Positions 56,785 through 64,000 of a stretch of DNA of 64,000 nucleotides are shown piece after piece. Both the position numbers and the translations under genes were made by a program. Numbering within the stretch: position 1 is the first letter of the stretch; the number at the start of each line of letters is the position of its first letter. The DNA comes from Zantedeschia hybrid cultivar (lineage: Eukaryota > Streptophyta > Magnoliopsida > Alismatales > Araceae): NCBI GenBank assembly GCA_030544215.1, contig JARZZO010000003.1:29578379-29642378 (forward strand). Reading direction: 5' to 3'. Below the pieces are notes generated by a model. It saw nothing but the letters and a program-made list of their open reading frames with translations. It was not told the origin of the DNA and did no database searches.

Positions 56785-56831
<47 letters not shown>
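56575..56831. repeat. Third copy of the 200-bp repeat, ending in a TA microsatellite
   Basis: Shares GTTTTCAC, CACCCTTTCAGG, CCCTTAATCGAT and AAGTCCATCGG-like phrases with 54390-54860. The TA run spans about 56789-56831. Confidence 0.7.
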
Positions 56832-56832
<1 letters not shown>

Positions 56833-56899
56833 TTTCTATTTTTTTATTTTTTATTATTTTTAAATATATACATACATACATTGGATCCTACGGCACTAG

Positions 56900-59447
56900 G
56901 ACTCCTTTTACTGTTGACTCTTGGGGAACTCATGCCTCGGAGTATAGTACAACTTCATGTACCAGCCATTTAACAGAGGGAAGGCCACATTTCCTTTTTC
57001 ATCTACTAACTTATAGGCACCGCCTTCGTAGACTATGCTCACTATGAAGGGCCCGATCCAGCACTTCATATGTCTTTTCATCCTAGTCTCACTTCCCCCT
57101 TCGCTAATCTTCACTGAGAGCTTGCACAGGATTTTATTGAATTCCTCAGCCATCCCGTTAGCTTGAGGGTAATAAATTGAGAATGCATTCCATTCAATAT
57201 GAAATTTGGTCGCCATTTTGTAGATAGTTTGATTCTTCAATGACGTGCCGTTATCTAATGTGTTCTGGCTGGGTGTTCTGAATCTTCTATGATAGTGTGC
57301 CTGATAAAACGTGATAAGACTTCACCCATCACCTCTTTTAACGGGGACAACTTCTACCCGGCACGTGAAGTATTCCGTTGCGGCTAGAATATATTTGCAT
57401 CCCCCATATGAGGGCGCGAATAGAACCACAACATCCATTCCTAGTAGGTAAAAGGCCATGTGGGAGTTGTTAGGTGTAACTAGTTAGGTCTTCTAGGAAC
57501 TGGCCCCAAAGCTTGGCATTGGGGGCAACTCTCGGCCATTTTTCTCGCAGTGAGCAAATATTATTGGTCAGAAGTACTTATCTTTGATATTGATCTTCAT
57601 TTTTTGAGCTAGACTGTGAGCTTCCGCATACTCTAGTTTAGATATCTTTCATTATTTTACAGGCCTCCTTAGGAAAAAGGCATTGAAGCAGGACTGTGTT
57701 TTTATCTTGAGCAACTAGACAATATAGGACACCGTCAATCAACCTATATGAAACTGCTCTTCGCGACAGCTAGACCTTTTCGACCTTATCATCAGGAAGC
57801 CAACCATTCTTGATATTGATGATTAGGACGTGCCAATCATCCTCCTTTATTTAGCCTTTTTCTAGTGTATTGACTTCAAACACTGTCAGGCCACTTTCTT
57901 CATTCATTTAGGTAGGAAATAACCTCCTATCCCTGACAACAATTTCAATCTCGCCTGAAGGAGGCAATTTGAGGTTAGCCGCCAACTTGGCCAAGACATC
58001 AGCTTGAGCATTCTGGCCTCTTATTGGATTCGACTAGCTATTCCTTCTTTAATAATTTGCCAGTTGTCTCTTGGACTCGAGTAGCATGCATCTTATCTTG
58101 TCATGTAGGGCGCCTCCCTAGCTTGGAATTGTACCGAGATCATGTTGCAAGACATTGACTAGAATTGTCGCTCAAGCTTTTCCAATGTTAGGTATGCTCC
58201 CCAAAATATGCTGGCATCATCTGGGACTAAGAGACCATCCTCTTCTGCCCCCAGCATGTGCTCACGAATCTGTAGTAGCCAGTCCTTTAAACAATCTCAC
58301 CTTTCAAATTCTTCCTATGGGATGTATCTATCCAGGGAAACACCTTTCGTCGGGTGCCCTGGCTGGTATTCTTCCAGCTCATTAATGATATCTTGGAGCC
58401 TCTGCAGTGACGTGACTCCGTATTTGGACATAGCTGAGGAACTAGCCAACACTTCCTGTCTCTTTAGCCTTCTCTTTTTATTTTTCCTCATGTTCTTTTC
58501 TTATTTCTTCCTCCTTTCTGCCTCTCTGATGAAGCGGGACTAAGGTTGTATGCCTGGAGGTGGGGCACTCCTGACTATTGCCTCGTTCTTTTCATCTTTT
58601 GGCTCTGGCAGCTTTGCCGACGTTGACTTCTTATTTTGGACCTTAGTCCATTGTTGTTTTGCCTGGTTGCAGTTGAAAGTTGCTTTAATAGTTTGTTTGA
58701 CCACTATATCTGGCAACATTTAGTATTCACTAAATGTGTTCTTTTCTTTTTTCTTAGAGGAATTGCCTTTTGCTTCTTCCTCCAGAGCTCCCTGTTGTTA
58801 CCCAAGGATTCATCTTTCCATGCCTCTTGTAATTGTTGCTACGGTGTTAATAGTAGCTTTGGTTCGAGTAGTGGACGGCCCGTACAAGGCTACCGCTCTA
58901 TATTGACAGAGAAGGATTTCTTTAGGTTGGGGCCTAAACATTTCCTCAACTGGAGTTTCTGAAAACTTTTTCACATCCGAAAAGATTTTGTAAGTCATGT
59001 TCACTGTGTAATTGGATATATGTATATCATGTGGCTTTAGGGAATTCACCAGGCACTTCCCCACATTTATCTTCCCTTCTTGAATAAGATTTTCCACTTC
59101 ATCTTTGAACATGAAGCAACGTTCAATTGGATGGGTGATGAAGCAGTAGTACGGATAGTAGTTGGGTACATTTGTCGATGCATTTCTTCTTCTCTTTTTT
59201 GCTTGGGCAAACCAACTACTTTTCTGCTCATGCATAACTCGAAGAGCTCCTAGGTTTTTTCCTTCAGGAAGGAATATGGTCTCTTGAGCCTTTTCGTCAG
59301 AGATTCGACATCTTTAAAGCTTATCCATGTTTTTGCACCAACAACTCGTTTACCCCGAGAACCTTGTCCAATTGCAAAGATAGCTTCGAGGATGTCATCA
59401 TGACTTTCACAACCTTTCCTTTTGAACATCATTCCCTCTCAGTACTG
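56900..59447 (-). mobile_element. Remains of an older Tat-type gypsy element
   Basis: Minus strand, strongly decayed and internally deleted. Integrase lies at 56908-57760 (the TAATAAATTGAGAATGC-side core with YYPQANGMAEEFNK, and the zinc module near 57520-57560). The second RNase H end is near 57950-58020 (NAQADVLAKLAANL then LPPSGEIE, translated by hand), and the gag zinc-knuckle area at 58810-59440 (HPIERCFMFKDEVENLIQEGKI-like, in parts). Most of RT and protease is missing. Gypsy-3 abuts it at 59453. The minisatellites at 55120-56030 fall where its 3' UTR should be. Confidence 0.7.
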
Positions 59448-59452
59448 GGCTT

Positions 59453-60768
59453 TGTAGGTGCTGAAAATTTGCTCGTGTGATTAATGTGAAAAACTATGTT
59501 GTTTAGGGTAAATTAACCTATTAAAAAAAATGCAACTAAGGTGCTGTGATCGCCAGAAACTTTTAACTAAAAAGCTTCAAAAGAGTTTGATCGCCTACCT
59601 GTTTGAACGCGGAAGAATGAATCCTTGGTTCCCCTCCTTCAGCCGGCTGAAGAAAGAGAGCCTCTTTGTTCTTTCGTTCTTGCTGTTGAATGTTGAGGAT
59701 CGTCCAGAAGTTCTCCTGGCTTCGTGCTTGATTTCCCTCTTTTTGATCTTTGTTGTTGTTGTTGAATGCAGCAGAGACAGAGAAACAGAAAAATGAAGAA
59801 GAAATACTGATGAGAATCTAAATAGAAGTATCAAAATTAACCATGATTATAAACATGTTTAAACAGCAACTCACTTGTTTAAATGGCTTTGAAACCCCTT
59901 AAAACAGATGGGTTTTGGAAAATTGATGATGTGGTGTGTGTTGCATGAAGTGATTATGAGAATGAGATTAATAAATGAAATTGAAATTCAAATATGAAAA
60001 ACTTATGCCCAGTCCAGTTGGTTGAAGCTTTGAAGAGATGAAGATCTTGAAGAAGGATGCCGACTTCTGGAAATGGCAGCGCTCCGGCGTGGTTGCTTCG
60101 ATCTCCAAATCGCTATAACGCTGTGGCTCAATAATTCTCTCTCTCTTTTTTTTTTTTAACTCCTTGAGATGCAAGGTATTTATAGGCATTTTCTGCGTTC
60201 ATGATTAACATAGAAAAATCTAGGATTTATCTACCTTAATCGACAGATAATTACTGATTAATTCATCTTTATCTGTAATTATCTAAAACGCGTCTACCTT
60301 GGCTGACGCCTTTCAGATTAATTAAAATAAGGATAAATATCCGGAAAAACTTATCTTTATCTTTATTAGCTAAAACGCGTCCACCTGGGTAGACGTCTTT
60401 TACCCTAATTAAGATAAGGATAAACATCCGGAAGAGAAGTTAAAATAGCTTATGAAACTTAAATCGCGTCGACCTTCACAGACGCCTTTTAGTCAATAAA
60501 TCAATTAATTAAAATTCAAATTTAAGCGCTAAAATAGGAATAAACTCTAAATGGCGTCCACATGGGTCGACGCCTTTCAGGATTCTTCATATTTTAACTG
60601 AAATTTGAGCTAAAATCAATTCAATTGATTAACTTAAACATGTCTGTTCGATCCAACACTCAAAAATATCAATAAGAATTAATCAATGATTAATTATCAG
60701 ACCATTCTGAGGCATTATTATATGATATGAAATTTACTCGAAATGACGTCAAAATTAGCGTGTCTACA
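59453..60768 (-). repeat. Gypsy-3 3' LTR (1316 bp)
   Basis: Collinear with the Gypsy-1 LTR at high identity, with the same TGTA...TACA ends. Carries four GACGC modules (about 60283-60315, 60371-60402, 60460-60492 and 60547-60580) and a TATA-like CTATAAATACC at 60175-60186 on the element strand. Confidence 0.92.
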
Positions 60769-63178
60769 GCTGCCTCACCTTGGCATCGTCTTTGCAAGGG
60801 AGTGAAATGAAATTGAATGTACTGAAAAGGTGATGCCAAGGTGTGATGAGACACGCTCTTAACATCACATGATTGGAATTTTTCTCAAAATCATCGATGA
60901 AGATAGCTAAATGATATCAATGGAATCAATCCTGTCTGGATGAAGTAGGCAAGGAAATAAAATAAAGTCGATCAACCTCCTCGGAATGGGAAGTACCCCA
61001 GGTCATAGACACTGTAGGTTTCATCATGGGGAGCGTTTGCCAGCCAATGTGGACGTGCTGCAGCCATGATGGATCTTAAAAGAAAACAAGAAATATTGGA
61101 TAAAGAATCCAATCAAGGATAGAATTCCAAGGATATCTTCAAGCGAACCTCAAAGATAATCAAGATACTCAATTCAGAATGGAATATTTCATATCATGTT
61201 GAAATTATTTGATTAATGGTCTGAAACTTAATCAATAATTAATCCTTATTACAATGATTTCAAAGTCCTACATGATGCATGCTGGGCTAAAAGAAAAATA
61301 TAAAGTCAAATAAAATATAAATTAATCAAGGATAATATTGTTAAATTGTCATTAATGAGTCAAGATACCAATTCTTATAATTCAGTGCTAAGCCGAAGCT
61401 CGTTTATCCACGCACCGTTTCACAAAAATGGAACCATCGTCCTCACTAATTAACAACCAACGGCCTATCCGTGCGATTATGAATCCTCTGGAATTATCAC
61501 TGTTTTTGTTGTAGGGGAACTCAAATTCCAGTTTCATCAAAACTACAAGGTCCTTGATATGTTCTAATAAATACTTATCATATAGTAATGCGAATGCACA
61601 ATAAATACACGAAATAGTACAAGGGTAGAAATAACCGTCTTTTTAGCCACGGTCAGGACTTCTTAAATTCCACAGTGGGATCTTCTCGATATTTTCCAGC
61701 TTTATTCAGGTTTTCTTGAATTTCAGAAATCAAAATTGTTAATAATTCCAAACAAATATTTAATTTAAACATCAAAACCCATAGAATTTCGGATAAATCA
61801 TATAAAGATCTGAAACGCGTCGTGTCGTTCAGACGCCTTTTAACTTTGAAACGCGTCACTTATCTTCGACGCCTTTTACTCACAGAAACAGGTTTCTGGC
61901 TGTTCTCTATTCGAATTCTAACTCTACCAATGCCTTGTGTCCTGTATACAACTTGAACAAACAGGTTAAGTATCTGTTTAGGCTTAGCCCCTTGCCTGAC
62001 CAAATGAATGGTCAATCAATCTTTTCCTTCAATAAATGGTCAAGGGGCAGAACCTTTATTAACAAAGGTAATGAGAATAATCAAACTTAAACAAAATGCA
62101 ACATACAAGCAAACAGATGCTCACTGAAAATAAAAGGAATGAAACACACTAAATGCAATAAGCAGATGCCAATTGAAATATTTTTGTTGTTTTGAAAATA
62201 TTCATTTTTGTTTGGGGTTTTGAAATATATGCCTTTTTTTTTGAATTTTGACATATGTATTTTTTTTTTGCTTTTTTTTTTTTGAAACATATGCATTTTT
62301 TTGGCTTTTTTGAAATGTGTATTTTTTTTGTTGATTTTTGAAACATGTATTTTTTTTGGATTTTTGACATATGTATTTTTTTGGATTTTTGACTAAAAGA
62401 TCAGTATGGTACTTAGATCAAAAGATCATATTCATTTATTAACTTAATTCTCAAATCGTTCTTTAACAACTTAACTTAAACCCATCGTGTTTGAACTTGT
62501 GTTTCCATTCGTGATACAATTTGATGATTTGACCTTTAGTCAATCTAAGTCATTCCTTAAGTTTGGAGTACATCTCTTTAGAAAGAAAAGATGAATAAGT
62601 TTAAAAAGCCCATGAGAAGGTTCCGGAGACTTAAAAAGATGTCCCTTTCCTACCATAATATCCGTTGGGGTTCGGTCATTTTCTTTCCGGGGTATTTATC
62701 GACCTTGCGTTCCCTTTTATTTCATTTCATGGCCTTGATGTAACGTTTGTAATGTAATGGCCTTTTTGATTTGACATTTGGCTTTTGCCTTGCTTTTTCT
62801 TTTCTTCTCTGCTTTTCTTTGGGACGGATCTCCCCCTTTTTTTTATGACGGCCTCCTACTAAGATGGCGGGTATTCTTGGTAGTCTATTCTAAGCCTCGT
62901 TCCGACATCATGGGCCGAGTTTAAAACAGAATTTTTGTTTAAAAAAAGAATGATTTGTACTTTACACTTCCGGTCAAGCTTTCGATATCCTTTAGGACTT
63001 GTCATCTCTTGTTATTCACGAATCAAACGTGTCAGTGTGTACAGTAATGAGCTTGAAATTAAGTTATTCAGACTGATAAGGAAATTTGAGTTTATAAATT
63101 TTCTGATTCCACTGGTCTTTGTACCATACTGATCGACTCTTTAACCTAAGGGTAGTATTTCTTAAGATGTAAACCATT
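60769..63178 (-). other. Gypsy-3 3' UTR
   Basis: Non-coding between integrase and LTR; long 3' UTRs are typical of Tat elements. Contains a 12-bp inverted repeat beside the LTR (60776-60787 and 60832-60843), two GACGC modules (about 61813-61839 and 61848-61880) and a T-rich tandem repeat (62190-62395). Confidence 0.75.
62190..62395 (-). repeat. T-rich tandem repeat in the Gypsy-3 3' UTR
   Basis: About seven imperfect units of 25-32 bp, each with TTTTTGAAACATATG or a close variant followed by a T run. Lys/Met-rich frames across it are artefacts. Confidence 0.75.
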
Positions 63179-64000
63179 CTAGGGATGTTTTAACTCTTCT
63201 CCTTCTGCATTAACAAGACGATAAGCATTACCAGGAAAAGCGTGCGATACAACATAAGGTCCTTCCCAGTTGGGTTGGAGCTTAGAACGCGGACCACCAG
63301 GTTTTATAAAAATTCTTTTGACAACCATTTCACCGACTTTGAACTTACGTTCAATGACTTTCTTTTGATAAAAACGTGCTAGTCTGTTTTGATAAACTTT
63401 TGCATGATTAGCAGCTGACCATCTTTTCTCGTCTAAAAGTTCCAATTGAGCAAGGAGTGTTGAACGATGTTCATCAATAGAAAATTCCTTATTCAATTGT
63501 ACTCTTAATGACGGTATAAGGATCTCATATGGAACTACCGCCTCCATTCCAAATGTTAAGGAATAAGGAGTTTGCCCAGTAGGCGTGCGAATTGAAGTTC
63601 GGTAGGCCCATAGAGCCTCAACCAATTTTTCTGGCCAATCTGCGAATTTGTTAGATTTGCATGTCTTTTTGATGATTTTTATCAAAGTCTTATTTGTTGC
63701 CTCTGCTTGGCCATTGCCTTGCGGATAATAAGGAGACGAATGATGCAATGCAATTTTATACCTGTTACAGAGGTCCTTCAATTCCTGTGACACGAACTGC
63801 GGTCCGTTGTCGGTGACGATGGTGCTTGGAATTCCAAATCGAGTGATGATGTTCTTCATGATGAACTTGCAGACGGTTGATGCTTTGATCTCCACGTACG
63901 CTTCAGCTTCTGCCCACTTGGTGAAGTATTCCGTTGCCGTGAGAATGAAAGATTTTTGCTTGATGCCGGAATCTGGATTACCAAGAGGTCCAATAATGTC
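63179..64000 (-). CDS. Gypsy-3 integrase, core and C-terminal domain, 5' part outside the window
   Basis: The minus frame is open from the window edge to TAG at 63179-63181. Core: TDNGPQFVSQ (second Asp) and YYPQGNGQAEATNK (Glu), then WPEKLVEALWAYRTSI and TPYSLTFGMEAVVPYEI. C-terminal module: FKVGEMVVKRIF, LQPNWEGPYVV, AFPGNAYRLV, the usual gypsy integrase tail that contacts DNA. The last 332 bases of the window match its first 332 closely, so Gypsy-1 and Gypsy-3 integrases can be compared directly. No stop is seen in this part. Confidence 0.9.
   Translation of the reverse strand, partial: DIIGPLGNPDSGIKQKSFILTATEYFTKWAEAEAYVEIKASTVCKFIMKNIITRFGIPSTIVTDNGPQFVSQELKDLCNRYKIALHHSSPYYPQGNGQAEATNKTLIKIIKKTCKSNKFADWPEKLVEALWAYRTSIRTPTGQTPYSLTFGMEAVVPYEILIPSLRVQLNKEFSIDEHRSTLLAQLELLDEKRWSAANHAKVYQNRLARFYQKKVIERKFKVGEMVVKRIFIKPGGPRSKLQPNWEGPYVVSHAFPGNAYRLVNAEGEELKHP

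Larger units (their letters stand above)
59453..64000 (-). mobile_element. Gypsy-3: Tat-type element, 3' half
   Basis: Same family as Gypsy-1. From right to left: integrase (running in from the window edge), 3' UTR of about 2.4 kb, PPT region, 3' LTR. It is inserted in the older Tat remains. The 5 bp left of the LTR are GGCTT; the other flank lies outside the window. Confidence 0.88.

Noticed and set aside
59453..60768. Solo LTR
   Set aside because: The 5-bp flanks (GGCTT and GCTGC) do not match, and a long 3' UTR and integrase of the same family follow in the right direction, so it is the 3' LTR of Gypsy-3.
62149..62370. Lys/Met-rich open frames
   Set aside because: Product of the T-rich tandem repeat.

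Overview
The window is a block of nested plant retrotransposons with no ordinary host gene that I can recognise. It suggests a seed plant, most likely a flowering plant with a large repeat-rich genome. The evidence is Ty3/gypsy elements with two RNase H domains (the Tat lineage, known from plants), Ty1/copia elements of Angela/Tork type primed by initiator tRNA-Met, and an L1-type LINE. I cannot name the species.

Layout, left to right. (1) 1-10287: Gypsy-1, minus strand, a Tat-type element cut by the window edge, with a 5' LTR, leader, gag, protease, G-patch, an unrecognised domain X, RT, two RNase H domains and integrase. (2) 10288-28948: Gypsy-2, an older copy of the same family on the same strand. 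Gypsy-1 sits in its second RNase H domain and Copia-A (15085-24325, plus strand, TSD GATGG) sits in its protease linker. (3) 28949-29180 and 47780-50640: two pieces of one LINE ORF2 on the minus strand. (4) 29186-47774: Copia-B, minus strand, an old decayed copia element inside the LINE (TSD ATATC/ACATC). Its 5' LTR is split by Copia-C (37012-46338, minus strand, TSD GGTTC), a young copy with a nearly open pol frame. (5) 50641-56900: an AT-rich repeat-laden stretch with minisatellites, a poly-G run and microsatellites, part of which is probably the 3' end of an older Tat element. (6) 56900-59447: remains of that older Tat element. (7) 59453-64000: the 3' half of Gypsy-3 (3' LTR, long 3' UTR, integrase), whose integrase repeats the sequence at the window start.

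The most interesting content is non-coding. All three copia elements carry a 2.8-3.3 kb leader with the same architecture: a GC-rich palindromic block, then an AT-rich array of about 20 hairpins closed by a three-base loop of form NNG between AA and TT, then exactly four larger hairpins about 100 bases apart, ending about 180 bases before the gag start codon. The stems of the four hairpins differ in sequence but stay complementary, with compensatory changes between elements. In Copia-C all four loops are the same 21 bases. All three elements have lost most of Gag, and two have dead pol genes, yet Copia-A has LTRs about 98% identical. This points to a lineage mobilised in trans, with the leader as the retained cis-acting part.

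The gypsy family shows a conserved in-frame UAG between gag and pol, a conserved A9 run at a -1 frame change before RT, an unknown reading frame between protease and RT, and repeated GACGC-type hairpin modules confined to its untranslated regions.
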